Source: Halomonas sp. McH1-25 (GTDB lineage Bacteria > Pseudomonadota > Gammaproteobacteria > Pseudomonadales > Halomonadaceae). From it: a stretch of DNA of 64,000 nt. Numbering within the stretch: the stretch's first letter is position 1; each line of letters begins with the position of its first letter. The DNA is taken from contig NZ_JAKRFI010000001.1 in NCBI RefSeq assembly GCF_022348165.1, forward strand, positions 620,001 to 684,000, read 5' to 3'. Below are positions 8,991 to 18,246 of this stretch, one piece after another. The notes below the pieces were generated by a model. That model was not told the origin of the DNA, searched no databases, and was given only the letters and a program-made list of their open reading frames with translations. The translations under genes and the position numbers were made by a program.

Positions 8991-9451
8991 GGTTGCGCTC
9001 CGTCGCGCTCATCCTGAACGCGTAACTTGGTGCGAATGAAGTCGCTGTGGCGCACGAAGAGCAGATCGGCAAGCTTGCGGATGCGATGTTCCTCGAGTGC
9101 ATCCAGTTGGTCATCGGCATAAGCCAGACGCCACATCAGCTCGACCAGTTCCACCTTGTCGGCATAGCCGTAATGCTCGTTGACCAGGCGTACGAACTGG
9201 AAATGATCCACGGCCTGGTCGGCCTCCTCGGCAGCAAGGTCCATCAGTTCGTCGACGGCGGCACGATCCAGGGCAAAGCGCGTCCTTAGCATGTCACGCA
9301 GCGCCTCGATCTCTGCCGCCCCGGTCTGGTAGTCGGCCCGCACCACCTCGCACAACAGTGCGGCGGTCGCCAGCTCCAGCGTCAGGGCGCGTTGCGCGCC
9401 GTCCTGGGGAGCCAGCGTACGATTGAAAAACTGCTGAATGGCGTCAAGCAT
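8987..9451 (-). CDS. TerB-family protein
   Basis: A 154-residue all-helical protein. LELATAALLCEVVRADYQTG, then EALRDML and ELMWRLAYADDQLDALEEHR, repeat the acidic helix pattern of TerB-like proteins. The family bears a tellurite-resistance name, but lone members such as this usually have no demonstrated link to tellurite; some bind metal through the conserved acidic residues. The start at 9451 is set by a strong GTAGGAGGT. It is the first gene of a three-gene operon with the reductase and DUF6064 genes. Confidence 0.85.
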   Translation of the reverse strand: MLDAIQQFFNRTLAPQDGAQRALTLELATAALLCEVVRADYQTGAAEIEALRDMLRTRFALDRAAVDELMDLAAEEADQAVDHFQFVRLVNEHYGYADKVELVELMWRLAYADDQLDALEEHRIRKLADLLFVRHSDFIRTKLRVQDERDGAQP

Positions 9452-9544
9452 CGGACCTCCTACCCTAAATATCAGGATGGCCGCAATCGGCCCCAAGTCA
9501 TTGGACCGCATTGCGTCGAAAGGTTCGCCAACGAAGGAAGCACC

Positions 9545-10621
9545 ATGCCTGACATCATCATGCGTCTGTTGCCATCCCGTTATGCGTTACGGTGCCTGCT
9601 CATCGGGGGGATGCTGATCGCATCGAGCGCTGAGGGCCAGAGCGACGACGCTTCATCCGGCTTGCCTGCCTCGGCTCTCGATGACGCCGTGGCGAGAGCG
9701 GCATCGCTGCCACGACTGCATAGCCTGTTGGTGGCGCATCACGGCGATAATGTCATCGAATATAGCGCCGACGGCGAAAGCCTGAGCGAGCCTACCAATA
9801 TCAAGTCGCTGGCAAAGACCGTCATCTCCGCCATGGTCGGGATTGCCATCCAGCGGGGCATAATCGAGGGCGTCGATCAACCGATCGTCGAGTTGCTGGG
9901 GCAACGCGTGCCCGACGATGCCAGCCCGCGCATCGACGACGTCACCGTGGGACATTTACTGTCGATGCAGGCCGGGCTGGAGCCCACCTCGGGGCCGAAC
10001 TACGCTGCCTGGGTGGCCAGTGACAATTGGCTGAACTACATATTGACACGCCCGTTCGTCGCCGACCCCGGCGGGCGCATGCTCTACTCCACCGGCAGCA
10101 CGCATCTGCTATCCGCCGCATTGACGTTTTCCACGGGCCGCGACACCCATGCCTTGGCCCGGGACTGGCTGGGCGAGCCGCTGAATATCGCCATTCCGCC
10201 CTGGACACAGGATCCGCAAGGCCTCTACATGGGAGGCAACGAGATGGCCCTATCACCACTTGCGATTCTCAGGTTCGGCGAGATGTACCGGCAAGGCGGC
10301 ACCGTCGATGGCCAACGGATCCTGAGCCGGGAATGGATCGAGGCGTCGTGGACACCCTACACGCGCTCGGTGTTCAACTTCGATGAGTACGGCTATGGCT
10401 GGTTCATCACCGAGTTGGCCGGCGAAGACGTCTACTACGGTTGGGGCTACGCAGGACAGATGCTGTATATCGTACCCAGCCTTGGCCTGAGTGTGGTGAT
10501 GACCTCCAACCCCAGCCCGCCGTCGCCAGGGCAGAGTTATCTGGAAGAGCTGGAAGCCATCGTCGCCGAGGTGCTGATTCCGGCGGCACAGAAACCCGAT
10601 GCCACGGATAGCCGGCACTAA
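9545..10621 (+). CDS. Beta-lactamase-fold serine hydrolase
   Basis: A 358-residue secreted protein. A signal sequence (YALRCLLIGGMLIASSAEG) is followed by a class-C beta-lactamase/penicillin-binding fold: the SxxK nucleophile is in NIKSLAKTVIS and a tyrosine motif is in MLYSTGSTHLLS. The closest feel is to esterases and 6-aminohexanoate-dimer hydrolases rather than true beta-lactamases, so resistance should not be inferred. The ATG at 9545 follows GAAGGAAGC. Its stop overlaps the stop of the convergent phospholipase-D-like gene. Confidence 0.85.
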   Translation: MPDIIMRLLPSRYALRCLLIGGMLIASSAEGQSDDASSGLPASALDDAVARAASLPRLHSLLVAHHGDNVIEYSADGESLSEPTNIKSLAKTVISAMVGIAIQRGIIEGVDQPIVELLGQRVPDDASPRIDDVTVGHLLSMQAGLEPTSGPNYAAWVASDNWLNYILTRPFVADPGGRMLYSTGSTHLLSAALTFSTGRDTHALARDWLGEPLNIAIPPWTQDPQGLYMGGNEMALSPLAILRFGEMYRQGGTVDGQRILSREWIEASWTPYTRSVFNFDEYGYGWFITELAGEDVYYGWGYAGQMLYIVPSLGLSVVMTSNPSPPSPGQSYLEELEAIVAEVLIPAAQKPDATDSRH

Positions 10622-12087
10622 AAGGTCGATAGTCCCGTGGCTTCCATCAACCGGTACTGCCAGTAGCGCCAAGGCGACGCGTCGGCATACGTGCCATAGG
10701 GCACGCTCAGGCGTTGCCCTTGCGGATTGTGCCAATAGCGATCGAACCAGCGCATGGCATCGGCGATGGCCGGCGTTTCCTTCGAAGCGACCAGACGAAC
10801 CGTGGTTTCCAGATTGAGATCGTCGAGGTTGCGCCGCGTGAAGTTGGCCGAGCCGAGATAAAGCATCGCATCCCCACTGAGCGAGCGCTTCAGCAATATC
10901 TTGGCGTGGCACTGTTCACCATGGGTCGCACACCAGCGTACCGGGATGTTCGCCTCGCGCAATTCGGCCGCGACCGGCCGATTGGGAATGCCGGATTTCT
11001 CGAAACCGAAGGCATCCTTGTTGGGATCGAGCAGGACCCTGACTTGCACGCCGCGCGCCTGGGCGTCTTTCAACGCGTCGATCAGCTCGCGATGCGCCAG
11101 GTAGAACGTGGCAATATCGATACGATCGCCGGGCTCGGCACTCTGTACGGCGATGATCAGCGCGTCGCCGATGCGCCCCTCGGTCAACAGTTGCAGGCGC
11201 GGCCCTCCGGGAACCACCGACTCGCTGAGTTGCAGCGGGTCGAAATCGATATCGGCGCCCGACAGGTGCGCCACGGCACGCTCGCTCTCGAGCAGCGCCG
11301 CCACGGCCGGCCCCTGGAAACGCAAGGCGACGTTACCATGCAGGCTGCTGGCATCGTGGGGGTTGGCCGAGGTCACCATGCCCACCCAGCCTTCATCCAT
11401 ATCGGCCACCAACGTCTTACGGTGGTTGGCCTTGAAGTTGAGCATGGCAAGGTAGCTGCGCAAGGTCACCTGCCCCGGCCCCAACGGATTGTCCAGCCAG
11501 CCATCTTGCGCGGTGTTGCCTAGCCACTGGCAGCACCAGGACCAGAGTCCCGACCAGGCCGGATTGGAGGCGCGCAGTTCGGTGAGATCGGTAGTGATCA
11601 GCTTCACGCCGGCGGCCCGCAGCGCGGTGAAGTGCTCCAGCGTCAGCCCGCCATACAGCGTATTGAGCGGATCGGTGATGATCACCGCCTCGAGCCCCGG
11701 CATCTGTGCCTTGCGTTCGATCAGCGCCCGGGCGAGCTGTGCCGACAACGGACGATAGTCGCCCTGCGACTCGCCAGCGAAGTCGTTGAACAGGAACATG
11801 TCCAGCACCACCAGGCGCTTGGCCTGATCGATCAGGCTTAGCATCTCGTCGAAGATGGCCTGTTCGGTTTGCCGATTGCCCTCGGCGTCGAGATAGGTGA
11901 CATCGGACAGGAACGCCACGTCGGATGCCGGCAGCAAAGGCGAGGCGACACTGAGGCCTTCGGGCAACGGCTTGAAGGCTTGATAGGCTGCCATGCCAAG
12001 ATAGGCAGTGACCAACAGGAGCAGCCAGGGGCGCAGCCACCTGCGCTGTTTTTCCTCGCGTCCGTCCGGCGTGTCCCCTCTCCTCAC
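10618..12087 (-). CDS. Phospholipase D-like membrane-anchored protein
   Basis: About 489 residues: an N-terminal membrane anchor (WLRPWLLLLVTAYLGMAAYQ), then two PLD domains. The first HKD motif is in NHRKTLVADMDEG and the second in CHAKILLKRSLSGD, followed by YLGSANFTRRNLDDLNLE. Two complete motifs suggest an active phosphodiesterase or transphosphatidylase on the outer face of the inner membrane. I place the start at the GTG at 12087 because CAGGAGC lies 6 nt before it; the frame stays open to a GTG at 12210 without a good ribosome site. Cardiolipin synthase is less likely because the synthase membrane layout is missing. Confidence 0.82.
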   Translation of the reverse strand: MRRGDTPDGREEKQRRWLRPWLLLLVTAYLGMAAYQAFKPLPEGLSVASPLLPASDVAFLSDVTYLDAEGNRQTEQAIFDEMLSLIDQAKRLVVLDMFLFNDFAGESQGDYRPLSAQLARALIERKAQMPGLEAVIITDPLNTLYGGLTLEHFTALRAAGVKLITTDLTELRASNPAWSGLWSWCCQWLGNTAQDGWLDNPLGPGQVTLRSYLAMLNFKANHRKTLVADMDEGWVGMVTSANPHDASSLHGNVALRFQGPAVAALLESERAVAHLSGADIDFDPLQLSESVVPGGPRLQLLTEGRIGDALIIAVQSAEPGDRIDIATFYLAHRELIDALKDAQARGVQVRVLLDPNKDAFGFEKSGIPNRPVAAELREANIPVRWCATHGEQCHAKILLKRSLSGDAMLYLGSANFTRRNLDDLNLETTVRLVASKETPAIADAMRWFDRYWHNPQGQRLSVPYGTYADASPWRYWQYRLMEATGLSTF

Positions 12088-12233
12088 TATGCAGCTCCTG
12101 TCGTTCGCGTTGTCACTGATGGTGCGCAGTATACGCATTACCGGCAACGTGTCGCTCAACGAGCAGGAAGGAAGCCAGTCCGGCCTTTTTAGGCTTGGAT
12201 CCGCAGCCACTGTATTTCAGCCGGGATCGCTTC

Positions 12234-13844
12234 CTACAGTTTGTCCACGCTAGGGGGCTCACCTACCTTGGTCTTGCTGACGCTTTCGCTCTCCAGTGCA
12301 CGTAACAGCGAGAAGACCATGGCAAACACCAGGAGGAAGATCGGCAGGCCAAGCACAGTGATGACTTGCTGTAATGCGTCCAGCCCGGCCTCACCCGCCA
12401 GCACGATGAGCATGGCGGCTACCACGCCTTCGGAAACGCCCCAGAACACCCGCTGACGTGCGGGGCCGGGATCGGCATCACCGGTGCACAGCATATCGAC
12501 GACCAGGGAGGCGGAATCCGACGAGGTGGCAAAAAAGATCGCCACGATGACGACCGCCAAGCCCTGTATCAGGGTCGTGAATGGGAAATGCTCGAAGAAC
12601 GCGAACATCGCCAGAGGCACGCTTTCCTCTACGGCCCGCGATAACACGCCCGCCTGCTCACCGAGAGCGGCACGTGCCTGCTCACCGATGCCGTCGATCT
12701 CCATGGCGGACCAGCCGAAGATGGCAAACCATACCAGGGTGAACAGTGACGGCGCGAAGAGTACACCCAGCACGAACTGACGGATGGTGCGTCCCCGCGA
12801 GATGCGTGCGACGAAGATACCGATGAACGGCGACCAGGACACGGTCCAGGTCCAGTAGAAAACGGTCCAGTTCCCTTGCCAGCCCCACCCCCCATTCTCA
12901 GAGGTGTATTGCGCGAGCATGTCGTTCCAGAACGCCATCGGAACGAGATTGGAGCCATAGATGGCCACAGTCTCGACGATGCCTCTCAGCAGGAACACCG
13001 TCGATCCGGTAACCAGCACGAAGACCATCAACGCCGTGGCCATGCCAATGTTGATATTGGATAACCGCTTTACCCCCTTGTCGAGACCCACCACGATCGA
13101 GGTCACGGCAATGCTGGTGAGAATGGCGATGATGACCACCTTGGAAGTCACCGAATCGGGAATGCCGGTCAATTCCGTCAGCCCGGCGTTGATCTGCGAC
13201 GTGCCGAGCCCGACCGACACGGCGACGCCGAATAGCGTGCCGAGTACGGCAAAGATATCGATGGTCTTGCCTATGGGCCCGTAAATCCGATCGTGCAGAA
13301 GTGGGTAGAACACCGAGCTGACGCGGACCGGCAAGTCATAGCGGTAGATGAAGTAGGCGAAGGCCAACCCAGGCAGCGTAAAGATCGTCCATGTGTGCAA
13401 GCCCAGATGATAGATCGAGAACCCCATCGCATCTCGGGCGGCCTCGACCGTATAGGGTTCGACTTCATCGTACGGCGGGTTGGAAAAATGGGAGATGGGC
13501 TCGGCCACGCCCCAGAACATCAGCACGGTCCCGATCCCGCCGGCAAACAGCATGGTGAACCACGAGAGGTTGCCGTACGCGGGCTTGGCATCCTGACCGC
13601 CCAGGCGAATGCGGCCATGTCGGCTTATCGCGATCCAGAGCAAAAAGAGCAGCCAGGAATTCACGCCAAAGATGAAGAACCAGCCGAGATTGGTGACGAC
13701 CCATGACCGACCGCTAGCGAAAACATCGCGAATCTGCTCGGGTGCCACCAGCAGAGCGATCAGGAAAACGATCATGCACCCGGCCGAGACGAAGAAAATG
13801 GTCGGATCGGTACGCAGCCCAAGACGTTTGGCCAACTCTTCCAT
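12234..13844 (-). CDS. BCCT-family betaine/choline-type transporter
   Basis: A 536-residue transporter with 12 hydrophobic segments. The hallmark helix-8 stretch is complete (WTVFYWTWTVSWSPFIGIF, then ARISRGRTIR), which supplies the aromatic substrate box. The glycine-rich helix-3 region reads FAGGIGTVLMFWGVAEP, where many glycine betaine carriers have AAGMGIGLMFYG. Family members import compatible solutes such as glycine betaine, choline or ectoine with Na or H, as expected for a halophile. There is no long N- or C-terminal osmosensor tail. Monocistronic; substrate not determinable by eye. Confidence 0.93.
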   Translation of the reverse strand: MEELAKRLGLRTDPTIFFVSAGCMIVFLIALLVAPEQIRDVFASGRSWVVTNLGWFFIFGVNSWLLFLLWIAISRHGRIRLGGQDAKPAYGNLSWFTMLFAGGIGTVLMFWGVAEPISHFSNPPYDEVEPYTVEAARDAMGFSIYHLGLHTWTIFTLPGLAFAYFIYRYDLPVRVSSVFYPLLHDRIYGPIGKTIDIFAVLGTLFGVAVSVGLGTSQINAGLTELTGIPDSVTSKVVIIAILTSIAVTSIVVGLDKGVKRLSNINIGMATALMVFVLVTGSTVFLLRGIVETVAIYGSNLVPMAFWNDMLAQYTSENGGWGWQGNWTVFYWTWTVSWSPFIGIFVARISRGRTIRQFVLGVLFAPSLFTLVWFAIFGWSAMEIDGIGEQARAALGEQAGVLSRAVEESVPLAMFAFFEHFPFTTLIQGLAVVIVAIFFATSSDSASLVVDMLCTGDADPGPARQRVFWGVSEGVVAAMLIVLAGEAGLDALQQVITVLGLPIFLLVFAMVFSLLRALESESVSKTKVGEPPSVDKL

Positions 13845-14147
13845 GTGGCAACCTCGTATCGATTGTTCTGTTTCGCATTACGCTGGCAGTTAGCCGATCA
13901 CGGCCGTTTCACTTGTCAGCCAACGGGTGCCATATAGCCCTAGCCGTAAGCTTAAGTTCCTTGTGCATTCGCCTGACGGAACGTGGCGTCTTTTCACCTC
14001 GCGAATTGCCGATCCACAACCCGTCGATCCGCCACGTCACGATTTCAGCATGGCTCGTTCGCGGCACAGCGTCCAACCGGCGACGTGCATAACGCAAGAA
14101 GCCGCATGCGGGGCATCCCGCATGCGGCTTCTTCATCGCGTCAGGAA
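13845..14147. other. Intergenic region with terminator
   Basis: No gene is seen. It contains the ppiC terminator (14096-14133). The half near 13845 should hold the promoter of the BCCT gene. A 75-codon minus-strand frame inside it runs through the terminator hairpin and is not credible as a gene. Confidence 0.5.
14096..14133 (-). terminator. Rho-independent terminator of ppiC
   Basis: A perfect 17-bp stem (AAGAAGCCGCATGCGGG with its complement) around a 4-nt loop, starting 14 nt past the ppiC stop. It ends in TTCTT, so it is probably bidirectional. Confidence 0.85.
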
Positions 14148-14426
14148 TTACGACCGCTGGGTAACTTCCAGCAGATGGTAGCCGAACTGGGTCTTGATCG
14201 GCCCATGGACGGTATTCAAGTCGCCACTGAACACGACCTGGTCGAACTCCGGCACCATCTGGCCTTGGCCGAACGTTCCCAGATCGCCGCCATTGCGTCC
14301 CGACGGACAGGTGGAGTGTTGCTTGGCGACCTCTGCGAAATCGCGTCCGTTTTCGATCTCGGCCTTGAGCTCTTCACATTTCGCTTCGCTGTCCACCAGA
14401 ATGTGGCGTGCGCTTGCCTGGGTCAT
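14148..14426 (-). CDS. ppiC: Parvulin peptidyl-prolyl isomerase PpiC
   Basis: A 92-residue single-domain parvulin, the standard length for PpiC. It begins MTQASARHILVDSEAKCEEL and contains DFAEVAKQHSTCPSGRNGGD, FGQGQMVPEFDQVVF and TQFGYHLLEV, the conserved core strands and active-site residues. It catalyses cis-trans isomerisation of prolyl bonds in the cytoplasm; there is no signal peptide. The ATG at 14426 follows ACAGGAGTC. A strong terminator lies right after it. Confidence 0.93.
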   Translation of the reverse strand: MTQASARHILVDSEAKCEELKAEIENGRDFAEVAKQHSTCPSGRNGGDLGTFGQGQMVPEFDQVVFSGDLNTVHGPIKTQFGYHLLEVTQRS

Positions 14427-14580
14427 GGCTCGACTCCTGTCGGTAAGGTTAGTGAAACGCCTGCATCCTGACTGCACGGCGCTCGGCTGGCAAGCCTTTG
14501 GCGCAGACGACAACGCCAGCCATCTGGCATGATGAAACTATTCGATGCCATGGATGGCCCACTCTCGAACGGAGACTCAC

Positions 14581-15198
14581 ATGCTGGATCTGACCCAAGC
14601 CCCGATCACTCTGGTGTTGCTGATCGTCAATGTGATCGTCAGCTTGTACGTGCTGCATCGCCGCCCACAGCTCATTGACCGCCTGGCGTTTCGTCCCGAC
14701 CGCATTCGGCGCGGCGAACTCTACCGCCTGGTGACGGCCGGCTTCGTACATGTCAACGGCGCTCACCTGCTGGTCAACATGCTGACGTTGTACTTCTTCG
14801 GCCCGCTACTGGAGTACATGCTGGGTCCGGTCGGTTATTTGATCCTCTATTTCGGCTCGGATCTGGCGGCCCATGGCCTTTCCATGCTCTTTCAGTATCG
14901 CAATGCCCGCTACTCGGCAGTCGGCGCCTCGGGGGCGATCAGTGGCCTGGTGTTTGCCTTCTGTCTCTACGCGCCGTTCGAGATGCTCTACATCTTCTTT
15001 GCCATTCCCATCCCGGCCATCGTCTTTGCCATCGGTTTCGTGGCGATCTCCATGTATGCGATGCGTCGTCGCGACCCACTCCGCACCGGCGGCCTGGCCC
15101 ATGAGGCTCACCTTGGCGGCGCGCTGGGTGGCGTGGTCATCACCATCCTGCTGGACGCGTCGGCCCTGCCGCGCTTTCTCCAGCAGTTGGGCATGTAG
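14581..15198 (+). CDS. Rhomboid intramembrane serine protease
   Basis: A 205-residue membrane protein with six segments. The catalytic serine is in AVGASGAISGLV (GASGA) and the catalytic histidine in HEAHLGGALGG in the last helix. HVNGAHLLVNMLTLYFFG is the conserved HxxxN region of rhomboids. The enzyme cleaves membrane proteins within the bilayer; the substrate is unknown. It lacks the N-terminal cytoplasmic domain of GlpG. The start at 14581 follows GGAGACTCAC. thiI begins 28 nt downstream. Confidence 0.92.
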   Translation: MLDLTQAPITLVLLIVNVIVSLYVLHRRPQLIDRLAFRPDRIRRGELYRLVTAGFVHVNGAHLLVNMLTLYFFGPLLEYMLGPVGYLILYFGSDLAAHGLSMLFQYRNARYSAVGASGAISGLVFAFCLYAPFEMLYIFFAIPIPAIVFAIGFVAISMYAMRRRDPLRTGGLAHEAHLGGALGGVVITILLDASALPRFLQQLGM

Positions 15199-15226
15199 CG
15201 TTCAGGCGTAAGTACGTGGAGGCGAC

Positions 15227-16696
15227 ATGCGCTATCGAATCAAGTTGTTCCCGGAAATCACCATCAAGTCCCGCCCGGTACGGCGGGAAATGGTGCGCTG
15301 TCTGCGTACCAACATTCGCAATACGCTTGAGCGGTTCTCGCCCGGTATCCGGGTAGCCGACTGCTGGGATGCGCTGGAAGTGCGTCCACGCCATGCCCTC
15401 GATGCGACCGCCCAAGAGGCGCTGGAAGCCAGCCTGACTCGAATATCCGGCATTCATGAAGTCCAGGTAGTGGAGAACCACGCGTTCGTCTCCTTCGAGG
15501 ATGCCGCCGCCAAGCTGGTACCGCTATGGCGCGCCCCTCTGACAAACCGGCGCTTTCGTGTGCGGGTCAAGCGCCGCGGCCGGCATGGCTTCACCTCGGA
15601 GGAGCTCGAGCGCCACCTGGGCCGCGCTCTGCTCGATGCCACCGAGGGGGCCACGGTGGATCTCCGTCAGCCGGACGTCGAGGTGCGCGTCGAGCTAACG
15701 GACGACCGGCTGGTGCTGGTCACCCGGCGTCTGCCGGGGCTCGGCGGCTACCCGCTGGGTACCCAGGGCCAAGCACTGGCGCTGGTTTCCGGCGGCTATG
15801 ACTCGCCGGTCGCCGCCTGGCGGCTGCTGCGCCGGGGTCTCAAGACGCATTTCGTGTTCTTCAACCTCGGCGGCCCGGCCCATGAGCAAAGCGTCCGTGA
15901 GGTCGTTCATCAATTATGGCAGCGCTACAGCGCCTCGCACCGGGTCAACTTCGTCAGCGTGCCTTTCGAGGCCGTCGTCAGTGAGATCCAGCGCCGTGTA
16001 CCGGCGGGACTGGCCGGCGTGGTCCTCAAGCGCATGATGCTGCGTGCCGCCAACCGCGTGGCGGCCAGAGCACGCATTCCGGTATTGGTTACCGGCGATG
16101 CCCTGGCACAGGTCTCCAGCCAGAGCCTCACCAACCTGAGCCTGATCGATGCCGTCAGCGAGCGGCCGATCCTGCGCCCGCTGATCGCCAGCGACAAGCA
16201 AACGATCATCGCCGATGCCCGGCATATCGGCACTGCGCGTTTTGCCGAGCGGTTACCCGAATATTGCGGCGCAATCTCCAAACGGCCCAACGTGCGTCCC
16301 CATGCGGGGCAGATCGAACGCGCCGAGGCGGCTTTCGACGTTACGCTACTCGATGATGCCGTAGCGCATTCGACATTGACGCGTGTCGATCGCTTGCTGG
16401 AGTCGTCACGCCCCCTGCCTAACATTCCGGAAATCGACTCCCGCGAGGCACTGCTTGCCGCAGACGACGTCACCGTGATCGACATCCGCCATCCCGATGA
16501 ACGCGATGCCCAGCCGCTCGAACTCCCTCATGGCGAGCCGCTGGCGATTCCCTTCTTCGAGCTGATGGAACGTGCAGAGGCACTACCCCGTGACCGCCGC
16601 TACCTGCTCTATTGCACCCAGGGCATAATGAGCCGAATGCAGGCCATGCAGTTGGCCGACAAGGGCCTGACGCAGTTCGGTGTGTATCGCGTTTGA
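15227..16696 (+). CDS. thiI: tRNA 4-thiouridine(8) synthase ThiI
   Basis: A 489-residue enzyme with an N-terminal ferredoxin-like and THUMP region, a PP-loop ATPase with SGGYDSPVAAW near residue 188, and a C-terminal rhodanese domain with the persulfide cysteine at about 463 (LLYCTQGIMSRM). It adenylates U8 of tRNA and transfers sulfur, giving s4U. The rhodanese domain, present in gammaproteobacterial forms, also supports sulfur delivery for thiamin thiazole. Ribosome site GGAGGCGAC before the ATG. It lies 28 nt after the rhomboid gene and may share its transcript. Confidence 0.95.
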   Translation: MRYRIKLFPEITIKSRPVRREMVRCLRTNIRNTLERFSPGIRVADCWDALEVRPRHALDATAQEALEASLTRISGIHEVQVVENHAFVSFEDAAAKLVPLWRAPLTNRRFRVRVKRRGRHGFTSEELERHLGRALLDATEGATVDLRQPDVEVRVELTDDRLVLVTRRLPGLGGYPLGTQGQALALVSGGYDSPVAAWRLLRRGLKTHFVFFNLGGPAHEQSVREVVHQLWQRYSASHRVNFVSVPFEAVVSEIQRRVPAGLAGVVLKRMMLRAANRVAARARIPVLVTGDALAQVSSQSLTNLSLIDAVSERPILRPLIASDKQTIIADARHIGTARFAERLPEYCGAISKRPNVRPHAGQIERAEAAFDVTLLDDAVAHSTLTRVDRLLESSRPLPNIPEIDSREALLAADDVTVIDIRHPDERDAQPLELPHGEPLAIPFFELMERAEALPRDRRYLLYCTQGIMSRMQAMQLADKGLTQFGVYRV

Positions 16697-16711
16697 AATC
16701 GTTCGGTTCTT

Positions 16712-17491
16712 TTACAAGGCGAGAAACTGTCGCACTACCTCTGCGACACGCCCGGGTGCGCTGAACTGTACGGCATGCCCCCAGCCGGCGATTTCCTCGA
16801 CCCGGGCCGAGCCATGTCGGCGCGCCGCTTCGTCCAGCCAACGGCGAGAAGCGACGGGATCGAACTCGCCTCGCACCAAAAGTAGCGGTTGGCTGAGCGA
16901 CGGTAACCTGTCCTCGATGGAATAAGCGAACATGGCCTGTAGCTCCGGCACGGCCCGCCAGCCCATGCGAAGGTAGTCCCATGCCACCACCGGTATCAGG
17001 GCAAGCCGCTCGAAGGGGATGTCGGCGATGAAACGCGGCAGCTGGATACGCAGGCTACGCGTTGCCGGGTCCAGCGTAGGCGCAATCAGCACCAGCCGCT
17101 CGACACGTGCCGGTTGGCGTAGTGCCGCTTCGACCGCCACCTGGCAACCCAGCGATTGTCCGACCAACACGACCCGATCAAGTTGCATGGCCTTCAGCCA
17201 GTCCAGTAATGACTGGGCCAGGGCCTCGATGGACTGAGGGCGGGAGGATGCCGGGCTGTGGCCGTGTCCCGGCAAGTCCGGCGAATAGACATCGTACGCC
17301 TCGGCCAGATGCCTCATTAGCGGCTGAAAATAGCGGCTGGACACGCCCAGTCCATGCACGCACACGACGGGTAACCGGTCGCACCGTGACCGATCGACGA
17401 TACAGCGATAGAACAGGCGTTGGCCATTGACGTCGGTCCAATGCTTCGATACCGAGCCCTTCAGGTGTCGATTCGCTCCACTGCATTGCAT
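16712..17491 (-). CDS. Alpha/beta hydrolase
   Basis: A 259-residue alpha/beta-hydrolase-fold enzyme. The nucleophile elbow is GQSLGCQ (serine), preceded by the oxyanion region VCVHGLGVSSRYF. The acid is likely D in RGEFDPVA and the histidine is in GWGHAVQF. No signal peptide. I choose the ATG at 17491, which overlaps the stop of the upstream hydrolase gene by 1 nt (TGATG) and has CCAGGAAC upstream; an in-frame ATG 18 nt earlier is possible. Substrate unknown. Confidence 0.85.
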   Translation of the reverse strand: MQCSGANRHLKGSVSKHWTDVNGQRLFYRCIVDRSRCDRLPVVCVHGLGVSSRYFQPLMRHLAEAYDVYSPDLPGHGHSPASSRPQSIEALAQSLLDWLKAMQLDRVVLVGQSLGCQVAVEAALRQPARVERLVLIAPTLDPATRSLRIQLPRFIADIPFERLALIPVVAWDYLRMGWRAVPELQAMFAYSIEDRLPSLSQPLLLVRGEFDPVASRRWLDEAARRHGSARVEEIAGWGHAVQFSAPGRVAEVVRQFLAL

Positions 17492-18165
17492 CAGGCCGGT
17501 TCCTGGCATGAATGCGACAGCAGCCAGGCATAGATGCGCGCATCGCTGTAGGCGAGCTGTGCCGAGCCGACGTGATCCGCTCCCTGGTCCAGGTAGACTC
17601 GCTCGCCAGGCGGGCTGCCTTTCTCGATGGTTTCCAGCCCCAATGACCGAACGAACCCCGACGCGCTACGTCGCGCTGCATCGCCAATGGAGAGCCACAC
17701 CGGAGGCTGAATGGCCTGACGAGGCACGCGTGTCGGATCCACTGCCCACAACGCTGCCCAGCGATCCGGTCGGTCGATGGCGAGATCGAACGCGCCATTG
17801 CCGCCAAAGCTGAAGCCGCTAAGGTAGGTACGCTGGACATCGCCGCCATAGCGTTGGCTCACCTCGTCGACGATGTCATGCACATCGGCGGCGTGGCGGT
17901 ACCAGATATCGCCCCCGGTGGGCAGTTGTGGCGCAACGATGATGAACTCTCGGCCTGCCCGGGGATTGGCCTTTAGCCATAGTGGGCCATGCCGGGTCAA
18001 CGCCTGGTGAATGTCCAGTGGCGCAGCCTCGTCATAGCCATGCAGAAAGCACAATATCGGCCAGCCCGACTTGGGCGGCTCGCCTCGAGGCAGCGAAAGC
18101 AGGTAGCGCAGAGGCGGCTCGTCGTTGAGCAATAGGTTCGGCTGTGCGTTTAGGGTAGACACCAT
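17491..18165 (-). CDS. Esterase/dienelactone-hydrolase-like protein
   Basis: A 224-residue alpha/beta hydrolase of the short-chain esterase type. The nucleophile is in SGFSFGGNGAFDLAI; FLHGYDEAAP is the oxyanion loop; the histidine is probably in DQGADHVGSAQLAY. The protein lacks a signal peptide and should be cytoplasmic. It is translationally coupled to a second, unrelated-looking alpha/beta hydrolase directly downstream, so the two may act on the same compound or in sequence. Specific substrate not recognisable. Confidence 0.8.
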   Translation of the reverse strand: MVSTLNAQPNLLLNDEPPLRYLLSLPRGEPPKSGWPILCFLHGYDEAAPLDIHQALTRHGPLWLKANPRAGREFIIVAPQLPTGGDIWYRHAADVHDIVDEVSQRYGGDVQRTYLSGFSFGGNGAFDLAIDRPDRWAALWAVDPTRVPRQAIQPPVWLSIGDAARRSASGFVRSLGLETIEKGSPPGERVYLDQGADHVGSAQLAYSDARIYAWLLSHSCQEPA

Positions 18166-18246
18166 GGGATTCGCCCCGCTCGTGGCATGTTTGACCAGAG
18201 TCTAGACAGCGCCGCCCCGCGACAGCCAAGCCGGGATGCACATATC

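Noticed and set aside
9545-10621. Antibiotic-resistance beta-lactamase
   Set aside because: The fold is shared with many esterases, and the sequence around the tyrosine motif does not match AmpC-type enzymes closely enough.
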